A DNA stretch of 64,000 nt, taken from the NCBI RefSeq assembly GCF_009931115.1, contig NZ_CP047491.1, forward strand, positions 186,001-250,000, written 5' to 3'. The notes under the pieces were generated by a model. That model was not told the origin of the DNA. It was given only the letters and a program-made list of their open reading frames with translations, and did no database searches. Shown here piece by piece: positions 8,914 through 18,300 of the stretch (positions are counted from its first letter, which is position 1; every line of letters begins with the position of its first letter). This DNA comes from Microbulbifer hydrolyticus. Lineage in GTDB: Bacteria; Pseudomonadota; Gammaproteobacteria; Pseudomonadales; Cellvibrionaceae. The position numbers and the translations under genes were made by a program.

Positions 8914-10110
8914 ATGAGCAATGAAGCAACCGAGAAAAATCAGCACGAAGGCAATGAGCCAGCGGCAGAGGCATCCGGGCAGTCGACCGAGGCTTCCTCT
9001 GAGCAAGTGACGGAGCCCACTGCTGGCGAACAGCAAAAGCCCAAGCAGGAGCCTGTGCGCAAGTCCTGCTCCTCGGGCCTGTCGAGCTGGATGCATCAGA
9101 ACCAGCTGTCCATTGCGTTCACTTCCTATCAGTCCGGCCGTGTCTACATGGTCGGCGCCGAGCCCGGCGGCAAGCTGTCCTTCCACGAGCGCATTTTCCA
9201 GCGCGCCATGGGTATTGTGGGCAACCGCAAGCGCATTTATATGGGCGGCCTTTACCAGGTGTGGCGTTTTGAGAACGTGCTGCAGCCCGGCCAGGTCGCC
9301 AACAAGATCTTCGACGCTTGCTACGTGCCGCGCAACGCGCAGTTTACCGGCGAGGTGGATATCCACGAACTGGGCATCCAGAAAGACGGCAAGATCATTT
9401 TCGTCAACACCAAGTACAACTGCCTGGCGGAGCCGAGCCTGACCCACAGCTTCCGCGTGATCTGGAAGCCGGAGTTCATCAGCAAGATCGTGCCGGAAGA
9501 CCGCTGCCACCTGAACGGACTGGCAATGGTCGACGGCAAGCCGAAATACGTGACCGCGGTGTGCAAGTCCGACACCATCGACGGCTGGCGCGAGCGCCGC
9601 GACAACGGCGGTATCGTGATCGACGTCGAGACCAATAAAATCGTCTGCGAAGGCCTGTCCATGCCGCACTCTCCGCGCTGGGTGGACGGCAAGCTGTGGG
9701 TATTGAATAGCGGTACCGGTTACCTGGGCACCGTGGATTTCGAGAACAAGAAATTTGTACCGCACACCTTCTGCCCCGGCTTCATGCGCGGCCTCGCCAT
9801 CCACGGCGATTACGCCATCGTCGGCCTGTCCAAACCGCGCTACGAGCGCTTCGAAGGCCTTGAGCTGGACAAAAACCTGGCCGACAAGGACTCCGAAGCC
9901 TGGTGTGGGGTGCAGTTTATCAACCTGAAGAACGGCAATGTGGAACACTGGATCCGCCTCGACGGGCCGGTCTCCGAGCTGTTCGATCTCACCGTGCTGC
10001 CGGGTGTGCGCTGCCCGATGGGTATCGGCCAGCAGAGCAAGGAAAACCTAACCATGGTGACCTTTGAGGACGCCACCGGGACCAGTGCCGGAGCCAGTGA
10101 CGCGGCCTGA
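8914..10110 (+). CDS. TIGR03032/DUF4915 family protein
   Basis: 398 residues; start ATG 8914 with TAGGTGG 8 bases upstream is preferred over GTG 8902. The N-terminal 50 residues are polar, rich in Glu, Gln and Ala and probably disordered. From about residue 53 the protein matches my memory of the uncharacterised TIGR03032 family: GNRKRIYMGG, RNAQFTGEVDIHELG, a long segment with WCGVQFINLKNGNVEHWIRL, and PGVRCPMG. Repeated short strand motifs (IVIDVETNKIVCEGL, LWVLNSGTG, YAIVGLSKPR) suggest a beta-propeller-like fold. No signal peptide, so it is probably cytoplasmic. It heads an operon with a GNAT-like and a radical SAM gene. Function is unknown. Confidence 0.85.
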   Translation: MSNEATEKNQHEGNEPAAEASGQSTEASSEQVTEPTAGEQQKPKQEPVRKSCSSGLSSWMHQNQLSIAFTSYQSGRVYMVGAEPGGKLSFHERIFQRAMGIVGNRKRIYMGGLYQVWRFENVLQPGQVANKIFDACYVPRNAQFTGEVDIHELGIQKDGKIIFVNTKYNCLAEPSLTHSFRVIWKPEFISKIVPEDRCHLNGLAMVDGKPKYVTAVCKSDTIDGWRERRDNGGIVIDVETNKIVCEGLSMPHSPRWVDGKLWVLNSGTGYLGTVDFENKKFVPHTFCPGFMRGLAIHGDYAIVGLSKPRYERFEGLELDKNLADKDSEAWCGVQFINLKNGNVEHWIRLDGPVSELFDLTVLPGVRCPMGIGQQSKENLTMVTFEDATGTSAGASDAA

Positions 10111-10115
10111 TTGCG

Positions 10116-10700
10116 ATGCACGGAAACTATCACAAAGTAGCCGAATACAATGGCTACGAGTTACTCGATGTCTATCGCAAGCTGGAGCCGACCGATCTCG
10201 ATGAGGTCGTGCGGTTCTGGCGCCTCAACGACGCTCTGCCAGAGGGGCTGTCGGATGAGGAGGCGCGTCAACGCACCGGGCAGGTGGCAGTGGCCGTGGT
10301 CCGCGAGGGTGAAATCGCTGCGCTGACCTCGGTCTACGTCGCGAAAGCGCCGCGCGATGGCCAGCCTTACTACTTTTATCGCAAGTTTGTTCAGCCGGAG
10401 CACCGCATCTACCTGATGTGGCGCGAGATGCTGGCGCAGACCTACGAAATACTGAAGGCGTGGAAGCCGCTGCACCTGCCGCGCAAGCCGCTGGGTGTGA
10501 TCGTGGTGCCGGAGAACCGCAAGCTGACGCGCAAGAGCGTATTGCGGGCCGGCAACAAGATCGGTTTTTTCACCGTCGGTTACCTGCCCAATGGCGACCC
10601 GGTATACGGGCGCAAGTTTGATGAATCAGTAACAAGTAACCTCGCCGCGCCCCAGCAGAATCAGGCTGCGGCGGTGTCACCGAGATCTGGGAATCAGTAA
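10116..10700 (+). CDS. GNAT-like hypothetical protein in the radical SAM operon
   Basis: 194 residues, starting 5 bases after the TIGR03032 stop and overlapping the radical SAM start by one base (TAATG), so the three genes are translated together. The N-terminal half has the helix-strand order of an acetyltransferase (LEPTDLDEVVRFWR, VAVAVVREGEIAALTSVYVA). The C-terminal part, VVPENRKLTRKSVLRAGNKI, is like the acyl-CoA-binding end of GNAT enzymes, but the canonical Q/R-x-x-G-x-G/A loop is not obvious. It could also be a non-catalytic partner. Assignment to GNAT is tentative. Confidence 0.65.
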   Translation: MHGNYHKVAEYNGYELLDVYRKLEPTDLDEVVRFWRLNDALPEGLSDEEARQRTGQVAVAVVREGEIAALTSVYVAKAPRDGQPYYFYRKFVQPEHRIYLMWREMLAQTYEILKAWKPLHLPRKPLGVIVVPENRKLTRKSVLRAGNKIGFFTVGYLPNGDPVYGRKFDESVTSNLAAPQQNQAAAVSPRSGNQ

Positions 10701-11824
10701 TGCAACCAATCCTCCAGGGTCAAAACCGGCAATCGCCGGCGGAAGGGCCGACGATCAGTCTGTGTAATACCTGCTACGAGGAAATTCCGGCAGAGATACG
10801 TATCAATGACAGCGGTGTTCACCTGCACAAAACCTGCCCGCAACATGGGCCGCAGGATATCCGTATCGAGTCAGATGCCGATTTCTATCGGCGCAGCCTT
10901 GTCTCGGGACCGGGGCAGGACTACTGGTATCAGGTGATCGGGACGACTGCGCTGGAAGTTACCGAGCGCTGCAATGTGTCCTGCCCGAGTTGCTATGCGC
11001 TGCCGGAAAATGGCGCCCAGGATCCGTCGATTGAAGAGCTGGTGGCAATTGCCAAGCAGTCGGTGTCGGAAAAAAGCAAAACGCTGATCCTGATGGGGTC
11101 GGAGCCGACCATGCGCCGCGACCTGCCGGAGCTGATCCAGGCTCTGCAAAAGGAGACCGGCAAGCCTGTATCCATGTACACCAACGGTATTCGGCTCGCC
11201 AGCGAAAAGTACTGTGACGAGGTGCTGCCGCACCTCTACTCGATCGCGTTTTCCCTGCATATGCGCGACTACCTGCCGCAGCCAATCCTGTTCGAGAAAA
11301 AGCTCAAGGCACTGAAAAATGTTGTTGAGCGCCGGGTCCGGGTGAACCACATCAGCTTTTCCCTGCGCGACCTGGATGACCTCGATGAAGTGTGGGAGCA
11401 CTGCAAGGAATTCTGGGGCGTGCCGCACCACTTCCGTATCCGCACGCCGTCCCGGGTGGGGCGCTGTGATGATGAGCCTTTCTTCCTGTCCGATCTGCTG
11501 AAGGCGTTTGTGCGCAAGGCCAACAGCGAAGGTAAAAAAGTCGTCTGGTACCCGGCTGACAACAATCCCTATCACGTGATGGTGAGGGTGGGTGAGCAGT
11601 TTTTCCGGTTGATTCACTTCCCCGGTGTCGAGGAGGCCAACCTCTCCCACCTGCAGTCACCGCCTTACGCACTGTTTATGCCCGAACTGGGTGAGACCAA
11701 CCTGGTGCACCAGTTCATCATGCAGGAGAAGGACAAGAAGGCGCGTACACCGATGCGGGCGGTCGAGCGGATGCCCACATCTCAGATCGACGGTATGGAG
11801 TTGATCCAGGCGGTTTCGGTTTAA
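10700..11824 (+). CDS. Radical SAM protein with an extra N-terminal cysteine module
   Basis: 374 residues. The radical SAM cluster motif is C-N-V-S-C-P-S-C (CX3CX2C) near residues 94-101, followed by the GSEPT motif that corresponds to the glycine-rich GGEP SAM site. Before it lies C-N-T-C-Y-E-E-I-P-A and then K-T-C-P-Q-H-G, a small cysteine and histidine module seen in MoaA-related radical SAM families (MJ0619/Tes type, from memory). No SPASM-like cysteine cluster is visible at the C-terminus. The substrate is unknown; linkage to TIGR03032 and GNAT-like genes suggests a dedicated modification route. Convergent with the sensor kinase gene that follows. Confidence 0.85.
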   Translation: MQPILQGQNRQSPAEGPTISLCNTCYEEIPAEIRINDSGVHLHKTCPQHGPQDIRIESDADFYRRSLVSGPGQDYWYQVIGTTALEVTERCNVSCPSCYALPENGAQDPSIEELVAIAKQSVSEKSKTLILMGSEPTMRRDLPELIQALQKETGKPVSMYTNGIRLASEKYCDEVLPHLYSIAFSLHMRDYLPQPILFEKKLKALKNVVERRVRVNHISFSLRDLDDLDEVWEHCKEFWGVPHHFRIRTPSRVGRCDDEPFFLSDLLKAFVRKANSEGKKVVWYPADNNPYHVMVRVGEQFFRLIHFPGVEEANLSHLQSPPYALFMPELGETNLVHQFIMQEKDKKARTPMRAVERMPTSQIDGMELIQAVSV

Positions 11825-11864
11825 CCCGTGCCCGTTGCCATGGGCCCGCCGGCATGTTGCGGGC

Positions 11865-13079
11865 TCAGCTCCCCCGGGGCCGGTTAGGCCAGGTGAGTGT
11901 GGCGCGGGTGCCACCGAGATTTGCCGAGCGGTCCATGGCCAATTCACCATCGTGCCACATCACTACTTTCTTCACGATATACAGGCCCAGGCCATAGCCC
12001 TGCTCGTCCGTGGCGGCGCGGGTGAATGCATCGGTCAGCTCGACGGCATCGCCGGCCAGGCCCGGGCCGTTATCCTCCACAGACAGTGAGCAGAAGTCGT
12101 CGTCGACTTCGAAACGGATATCGACCCGATCGCGGGCATATTTGCCGGCGTTGACCACCAGATTCTGCACCGCAATGGCCATTGAATCCGGTTCGAACCA
12201 GGGCATGTCGTCGGGGAAGTAATAGCCGATTTCCAGCGCAGGACACTGCTCCTCGAGAGTGGAGCCGAGGTCGCCAAAAAAGGTCTCAAGTGAAACCTGC
12301 TTGGGAACAATAAACTCCTCGTGAATTTCCATTCGGGCGAAGCTCAGGAATTTGTCCACCAGCTGCTCGATATCGCGGGTGGCCCGATTGATCACGCGGC
12401 GGCTTTCGTCGCCGCTTCCACTTTTGCTCTCCTCGCTACTGTGGTCCAGCGCCAGCTGGAACTTGATGCGGGCCAGTGGCATGCGGATTTCGTGGGCAAT
12501 GGTCCGCGCCAAATCCTGGTTCATCTGGAAGTAGCCGGTGACGATATTCGCCATACGCCGGAACGTCTCGGCAAGTGGGTAAATGGGCGAGCGTCGACCA
12601 ACTTCCCGCGGTACGGTATAGGGTTTTCGGCTGAATTGAATGGCCTGCTTCTGCAGCCAGTGCAGGTCCCGGAACATGGGCCAGGTAAGTGCGAGTAGCA
12701 CCAGCAACATGGCGCCGATAAAGAACAGTCGCCATTGGGTGACGCTCTCCGCGGGCTGGTCCGGGAATGGACCGATCTCGAGAACGTTGTCGCCGCTCAA
12801 CTGGTAGAACAAAATCTCGTCGTCATTGTTATTTAGGCCGACGATTTCACCGGATTCCAGCCGTCGCTGCAGCGGGTCCGGAAAGTGCATTGCGCTGGCG
12901 GGGAAGCTCTGCGCCAGCGGCCGGTCGCCCTGTTGCAGGGATTTGGCCAGCTGTGCGGCGCTGATGGAATACTCCATCGGCCCCCGGGTGTGGAGGCTGT
13001 AAAGGCTGGTAATGGCCGAGTAAACCACCACCAGGGCCAGTGCGATCACACCGACCAGGCGAAGCATTTGCAGGCGCAT
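11865..13079 (-). CDS. RstB-like sensor histidine kinase
   Basis: 404 residues. An N-terminal membrane helix (about 5-28), a periplasmic sensor region of about 110 residues and a second helix (about 142-160) frame the input domain. A HAMP-like linker is followed by the phosphoacceptor H-box TIAHEIRMPLARIKF and the ATPase domain with N box NLVVNAGKYA, DNGPGL and YGLGLYIVKK. The H-box and domain order are like RstB. It begins 2 bases after the response regulator stop, as the last gene of the mipA operon. The stimulus is unknown; linkage to MipA suggests envelope stress. Confidence 0.9.
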   Translation of the reverse strand: MRLQMLRLVGVIALALVVVYSAITSLYSLHTRGPMEYSISAAQLAKSLQQGDRPLAQSFPASAMHFPDPLQRRLESGEIVGLNNNDDEILFYQLSGDNVLEIGPFPDQPAESVTQWRLFFIGAMLLVLLALTWPMFRDLHWLQKQAIQFSRKPYTVPREVGRRSPIYPLAETFRRMANIVTGYFQMNQDLARTIAHEIRMPLARIKFQLALDHSSEESKSGSGDESRRVINRATRDIEQLVDKFLSFARMEIHEEFIVPKQVSLETFFGDLGSTLEEQCPALEIGYYFPDDMPWFEPDSMAIAVQNLVVNAGKYARDRVDIRFEVDDDFCSLSVEDNGPGLAGDAVELTDAFTRAATDEQGYGLGLYIVKKVVMWHDGELAMDRSANLGGTRATLTWPNRPRGS

Positions 13080-13081
13080 TA

Positions 13082-13792
13082 CTAAGTACCGCTGACCGTA
13101 TTCAGAGAATAGCCGCGTCCGCGAATTGAGCGGATGATGACCCCGTCTGGAATGGCCGCGAGCTTTTTGCGTAGCCGACTCACGCGCATATCGACGACCC
13201 GGTCGAGGCCATCGAATTCGCGCCCGATCGCGCGCCGGAATAGATATTCCCGGCTGAGTAATTGTGTCGGCTGATCGGCAAAAATCATCAGCAGGTCAAA
13301 CTCGTTGCTGGTCAGTGGCAGGGGGGTTCCGTTGACTCTGGCTTCGCGGCTGTCGGTATCCACAGACAGTGGGCCAAAGTTGAGACTGGATGTCGCCGAA
13401 CTGGGCCGGTGTATGTGGCGCAGGTTGGCCTCAATCTTCGCCCACAGCAGCTCAGGATCCACCGGCTTGACCAGGTAATCGCAGGCTCCCAGCTCCAGTC
13501 CGCAGACCTGATCCTCGATCGAGCTCAGCGCACTCATAAAAATCAACGGGCAGCCGAGCTGGTGCTTGTGCTGCTGCAGCAACTGGAAGCCGCTCGCGTC
13601 CGGCAGCACCACGTCGGCCAGGATAAGATCGAAATGCCGGTGGTGCATGGCCATAGTGAACGCCTTGCCATCCGCCGCATGGGTAACGGTACAGTTGCGT
13701 TCGCTGAGAAAGCGGACAATCAGCGATGCCAGCTGTTCATCGTCCTCCAGCAGTAAGATGTTATAGCCCGTGCTTGTGTTTGTTGCGCTCAC
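13082..13792 (-). CDS. OmpR-family response regulator, RstA-like
   Basis: 236 residues from a GTG start that overlaps the DUF3019 stop (GTGA). The receiver domain holds the acidic pocket EDD (16-18), phosphoacceptor Asp60 in ILADVVLPD, Ser near 89 and Lys in VKPVD. The C-terminal winged helix (about 140-232) has LTSNEFDLL and the recognition segment RVVDMRVSRLRKKL, ending RSIRGRGYSL. I propose it binds the repeated (A/C/T)ACAAA(T/C)TGTTACA words around it, including the one before its own operon. Confidence 0.92.
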   Translation of the reverse strand: MSATNTSTGYNILLLEDDEQLASLIVRFLSERNCTVTHAADGKAFTMAMHHRHFDLILADVVLPDASGFQLLQQHKHQLGCPLIFMSALSSIEDQVCGLELGACDYLVKPVDPELLWAKIEANLRHIHRPSSATSSLNFGPLSVDTDSREARVNGTPLPLTSNEFDLLMIFADQPTQLLSREYLFRRAIGREFDGLDRVVDMRVSRLRKKLAAIPDGVIIRSIRGRGYSLNTVSGT

Positions 13793-14157
13793 AGCAGCCC
13801 CCAGCCATAGCGGCGACGATGGCGTTTGGGCTCGTAGTGCCCGACTTTCAGCGTAGCCGAAGCAACTTCCTCTCCACTTTCGCCCTCAGTGACCTGAAAG
13901 ATCAGATCCTTTTCCGAGGTAATGAACACTTCCAGCTCTTCTTTTGTACCACTCCAGAAGCAGCGCACCAGGCCCTTGCCCAGGATGGTGAGGCAATAGT
14001 GGGAGACTTCATCCGCATCAAATGCTACCCGCACCGACAGGCTGCAGGTTTGCTGTTCCTCACCGACTGCACACAGCGAGGGGGTCAGGTTCAGGTCTGC
14101 TGTATGCGCGGAAAAGGGCAGGCTGACGAACATCAGCAACGAGAGAAACTTGATCAT
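13789..14157 (-). CDS. DUF3019 periplasmic protein
   Basis: 122 residues with a signal peptide (MIKFLSLLMFVSLPFSAHTA). The mature part has cysteines that could form disulfides (SLCAVGEEQQTC, HYCL, VRCFW). It matches the uncharacterised DUF3019 family, which I recall next to MipA/OmpV and RstAB-like genes in Shewanella and relatives. It overlaps mipA by 4 bases (ATGA) and the regulator by 4 bases. A role as sensor accessory for the kinase is inference. Confidence 0.8.
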   Translation of the reverse strand: MIKFLSLLMFVSLPFSAHTADLNLTPSLCAVGEEQQTCSLSVRVAFDADEVSHYCLTILGKGLVRCFWSGTKEELEVFITSEKDLIFQVTEGESGEEVASATLKVGHYEPKRHRRRYGWGLL

Positions 14158-14987
14158 CGGTCACTCCCAAATCGGTACTGGAAGCCGGCAAACCAGCTCA
14201 TCGTCTCGCTCTTGCCGAGCACCATTGGGTTCCTTCCCTCCTCGTCGAATAGCTGGTAGCGGGCGCCGAGCCGGAACTCCACGTTCCGGGTCAACGGGTA
14301 GGAAAAGTGCAGGCGGCCGTAGGTGTCCACCACATCCTCCGGAGGGCTCTGTCGCGCGAAGCTGCGCGCCATCATGCCGCCCTCCGCCTCGGTGACGTGG
14401 TAGTAGTAGCCGATCAGGTCGGCGTCCTTCTTGATGGCGCCCAGGCTGAGCCCGAGCTTGCCACCAAACAGCGGATACACCTTGTCGAGACTCAGGTGAG
14501 TCTCACTGCCGTAGTGAACTGCGGTGACGTCGTGAAAGGAGGCGAGGGACAGGTCCGCATACTTGCCCACCAGAGTCACGCTCGGTCCGGCCATCAGGGA
14601 GATATCCCGCTCTATCGGCTCGAGTTGCGGCCCAAAACCGCCGGCGCTGCCGAGGGCAAACGACAGCGAACCCATAGTCATTTCACTGTCATCCAGGTGG
14701 TAGTAAAGCCCGTCCTCGTTAGGGCGCGCCACCAGGTCGACGTAGAAGTTGCGCTCTTCCAGCAGGCTGTAGCCGACGGCAAGGTTGCTTATAAAGAAGC
14801 GGTCGCCGTAGTAGCTGAATGAGGGGAGGAAATTGGTCTCGCCATCTGCCCGTCCGGCGAGGGGGTTCTCCAGCACACCGTGACCGGCTGCCAGGCTCAA
14901 TTCCCATTCAGGCGCGGCACGGTCACTGGCCAGTGACAATGCCGGGCCAGCGCAGAGTAGCAGGGCTAACAAAGATGTTCTGTGCAT
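14154..14987 (-). CDS. MipA/OmpV family outer-membrane protein
   Basis: 277 residues from the ATG at 14987. The longer frame to 15053 would place charged residues before the signal peptide, while the ATG 14987 gives MHRTSLLALLLCAGPALSLAS. Alternating beta strands and the last segment WFAGFQYRF-GSDR fit the MipA/OmpV barrel. E. coli MipA binds the lytic transglycosylase MltA and PBP1b; other members are reported as drug and peptide related porin-like proteins. First gene of the operon with DUF3019, regulator and kinase. Confidence 0.85.
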   Translation of the reverse strand: MHRTSLLALLLCAGPALSLASDRAAPEWELSLAAGHGVLENPLAGRADGETNFLPSFSYYGDRFFISNLAVGYSLLEERNFYVDLVARPNEDGLYYHLDDSEMTMGSLSFALGSAGGFGPQLEPIERDISLMAGPSVTLVGKYADLSLASFHDVTAVHYGSETHLSLDKVYPLFGGKLGLSLGAIKKDADLIGYYYHVTEAEGGMMARSFARQSPPEDVVDTYGRLHFSYPLTRNVEFRLGARYQLFDEEGRNPMVLGKSETMSWFAGFQYRFGSDR

Positions 14988-15091
14988 ATCAACTCGACGA
15001 AAAGCACCGTTTTTATTGAGCCTGATGGCTTTATAGGGGGCAGTTTTTAACATGGCGGGAGAATCCCCTCTACGGGATTGGGTAAAAAACG

Positions 15092-15105
15092 AACAAATTG
15101 TTACA
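15092..15105. promoter_or_regulatory. RstA-box-like operator 3
   Basis: AACAAATTGTTACA, identical to operator 1. It lies 105 bases before the mipA start (reverse orientation) and 263 bases before the autotransporter start, so it most likely serves autoregulation of the mipA-DUF3019-two-component operon. Confidence 0.6.
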
Positions 15106-15246
15106 AAACTTGACCTTGCAGACGGATCTTCGGTCAGGCGGGGGAGGGGCAGAGATTAATATTGTGCATCTCGGGCTGAGGCGGTCCCCATAATGGTGCA
15201 GGCGGTTTGCGCTGTTACACGGTGACTTTTGTGTCACAGCGAACAT

Positions 15247-15260
15247 TACAAACTGTTACA
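15247..15260 (+). promoter_or_regulatory. RstA-box-like operator 4
   Basis: TACAAACTGTTACA, 108 bases before the autotransporter start and in the same orientation as operators 1 and 2. Distance to the start codon is close to the 122 and 126 bases at the TIGR03032 genes. Confidence 0.6.
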
Positions 15261-15367
15261 GGAAAGCCTTGGCGAGCTTGCGTGTTGGCGTGTTTTTATC
15301 CAGTTCTGGACATTTTTTATAACCAGCGATTGAGCGCGACAACTATTCTCTCGGGGGAGAAAAATCT

Positions 15368-18300
15368 ATGGCCGCGAATAATAAAGGCTTTCCCAGCAAT
15401 CCGAGCCAGTTGACCTCTGCGGTCCGCAAGGCTCTGTTTACTTCTGCCACCGTGACCGCCATTGCGGTTGGTGCTCCCGGTTACAACGCCTATGCCCAGC
15501 AGGTGGGCGCGTGTGATCCTATTTCCACCGAATTCAGCAGCGGCACCGTGCAGTGCAGCGGTATCTTTGATGAGACCATCAACTATCAGGTCAAGGACTA
15601 CACCGCAGTCAGCGGTGAAGTGACCGCCGGCGATATTACCGTCGTTGTTGCCGAGGGCAGCACCGCGACCGGCATCGAGGTAAGTGCAGCTCCGGCCGAC
15701 GGCGAAACTGTTGCCGGGGGCTCCGTCACCATCGAGAACCACGGTGACCTCACCCAGGGCGCCGGCGCAGAGCTGACGATCCCGGAAGAAAACATTATCA
15801 GTTTCGGTGACGAATACGGCCTGCGCCGGTCCGGCGAGGGTAACTACAGCGGTTACACCTATACCGGTTCCGTTGCGCTGGATGCCGATGGCAACCCGGT
15901 TGGCGATGCCAACACCTTTGCCGAAGGCGTAGTGCCGGGTGATCTGGCCACTTACCTCGGGGTCGACCAGTCCGTGCTTGAAGGGAAGCCTCTGCAGGAT
16001 AACGGCGGCCCTATTGAAGACCTGACCGTGGTGATCGCCGACCGGGGCGAATTGCAGTTCGACGACATCGCGGCGATCAGTGCGGAGACGGATGCTGGTT
16101 CCATCGATATCGTCAATACCGGTGCTATCAACATGGGCAGCGGCCTGAAGGTCGAGTACCACACTCGCTACAGCATCACCGATGTGAAACCCAACCCGAT
16201 TGATGTGGATACCGATGGCGACGGAGTCAACGACCTTCGCCTCTACGCCGATGCCAAGCAGGTGTTCCTGCCGAATGAGAGTCGCGGTGGCACTCGTTAC
16301 CGTTTCGAGACTTCGGCCAGTGTGGTCGGTATCGATGCGCTGAGCGTCGACGGTGATATCCGCGTCGAGAATGCGGGTGCAATCAATGCTGGCGATATCG
16401 CCTACGGCGTTCGCAGCCACACCGACTCCGGCGATATCACCATCAACAACACCGGTGACATCAACGTGGGCGCCGATTCCGCGGGTATCGCCGCGAGCAC
16501 AGCCGCCAATGCCGAGCTGGCTATGCAGTATGGTTACAACGTGGACAACGGCGTTTCCTACCGGCCGACCAGTGGCGCCCCGGGTACCAGTAAATACAAA
16601 GCCCCCGCGTACTATCACAACAGCACAGATTATGTAGGCAAGATTTATAACGCCGACGGCGGTGACAGCATCATCAAGATTGCCAATGCCGGCGATATCA
16701 CTGTCGGTGCCGGCAGTATCGGTATCAGCGCCGAGAACCCCTCCGGTGATGAGATTATCATCAGCAACAGCGGCGACATCACCGTAGGTTCCGGTGAGGG
16801 TGGTGCAGGCATAAGCGCCGACTCCAGGGCCGGATTCACAACCCAGTACACAGTCACTTATGCCCAGACTCCGGGTTGTGGTGGCTTTTTCGGTCCGGTC
16901 TGCGAGCCGCTCCCTTACGAAACCTATGTGGCCCCGGGTGAGGGCGTTGAGGCGGGCGATGCCTGGTATTCCACTGACCTGAACGGTGACGGCATCGACA
17001 CGCCGACCAAGCACTACTACAACACCACCGTCAAGGAAGGTCGCGGTTACGTTGCGGACATGGGTGACATCACCATCGTCAACAGCGGCACCATCGATAT
17101 CTCCGCAGCCACCGACGCGGCAGGTATTTACGCGGCGACCATGGGGCGCACCGCCATCGAAAACAGCGGTCAGATTCTGGTAGGCGACGACGGCGCCGGT
17201 ATCTCCACTATCGGTGCGGGTGAGACCCTGGTCCTCAACAGTGGCGATATCCAGCTGCAGGGCACCGGCAGCCAGGGTATCAGTGCAAGCGCTTACGTTT
17301 ACCATCGGCTGCTGGGCAATGAAAGCCTAGCCAATGAGCAAATTTACGGCGGATTCAGCAACGAAGATGTGAATGCTGCCTATGCGGGCTTCGGCGGTTC
17401 GGTGACCGTGTATAACTCCGGCACCATCAGCAGCGATACCGTGGTAACCGACGTGGTTCCATACAATGAGGCTGGGGCATTCCTCGACAATCCTAACTCC
17501 CTGCGCAACACCGGCATCAGCGTTATGGCCACCGGCAGTAATCTGAAGGGCACCGACATCGGTTTCGCCATGTACGGCCAAGAGTCTATCGATGCCTGGA
17601 ATGCGTCCGGGGATGCCTCATTGAGCTTCCGTGAGGAAATCGAGTTTTTCGATACCACGGTAGTCAACAATGGTGACATCGATCTGGGCGACCTGTCCGA
17701 AGGCATCCGCGTCGGCGCCACCTACGGTGACGTGACCGTCATCAACAGTGGCTCCGTATCTGTGGGTAATGGTTTTATCGGTGAGGCTGCTGGCTCCTAC
17801 GCACCATTCCGTGCCTATTCCCGTGCGATTGCCGCCGATGCCGGTGGTGATAACTGGTCCAACAACACCGTGATCAACACCGGCGAGGGTGTGGTTGTGG
17901 CCGGCGATATCGCCAAGGGACTGGTGGCTGAGGCGCAACACGGTGACGCCATCGTGCTGAACGACGGCAGCGTTACAGTGGGCAGCGGTGCGACCATCAA
18001 GGCCGGAGACACCCGTGATACCGACTGGAGCGTACTGTCCACTGGTATCAGCGCGACGACACTGCTCGGTGTGGACAGCTACGCCGCTGCCATTAACAAC
18101 GGCAGCGTGACCAGCGGCGACAAATCCTTCGGTATGCTGGTAAGCAACAGTACCGGCCCTGGCCTTTTCACCACCGCGTTTGATCACAACTACACTGCCC
18201 TGGCGCTCAATGCCGGCGTGATTACCAGTGGTGACAACAGTGCCGGTATCGCTATCTCCGGCGCCTCCAACTTTGCGCAGAATACCGGCGATATCACCAT

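Larger units (their letters stand above)
14988..15367. promoter_or_regulatory. Divergent control region of the mipA operon and the autotransporter
   Basis: About 380 bases with two full operator words (15092-15105 and 15247-15260) and a partial one ending GTTACA at 15214-15219, 41 bases (about four helix turns) from the equivalent bases of the last. A dyad GTGAC-N6-GTCAC lies at 15222-15237. A possible -10 for mipA, TATAAA on the minus strand, is at 15030-15035. Confidence 0.5.

Noticed and set aside
15222-15237. CRP site before the autotransporter (GTGAC-N6-GTCAC)
   Set aside because: The distance between GTGA and TCAC is 8 bases, not the 6 expected for CRP; kept only as an unexplained dyad.
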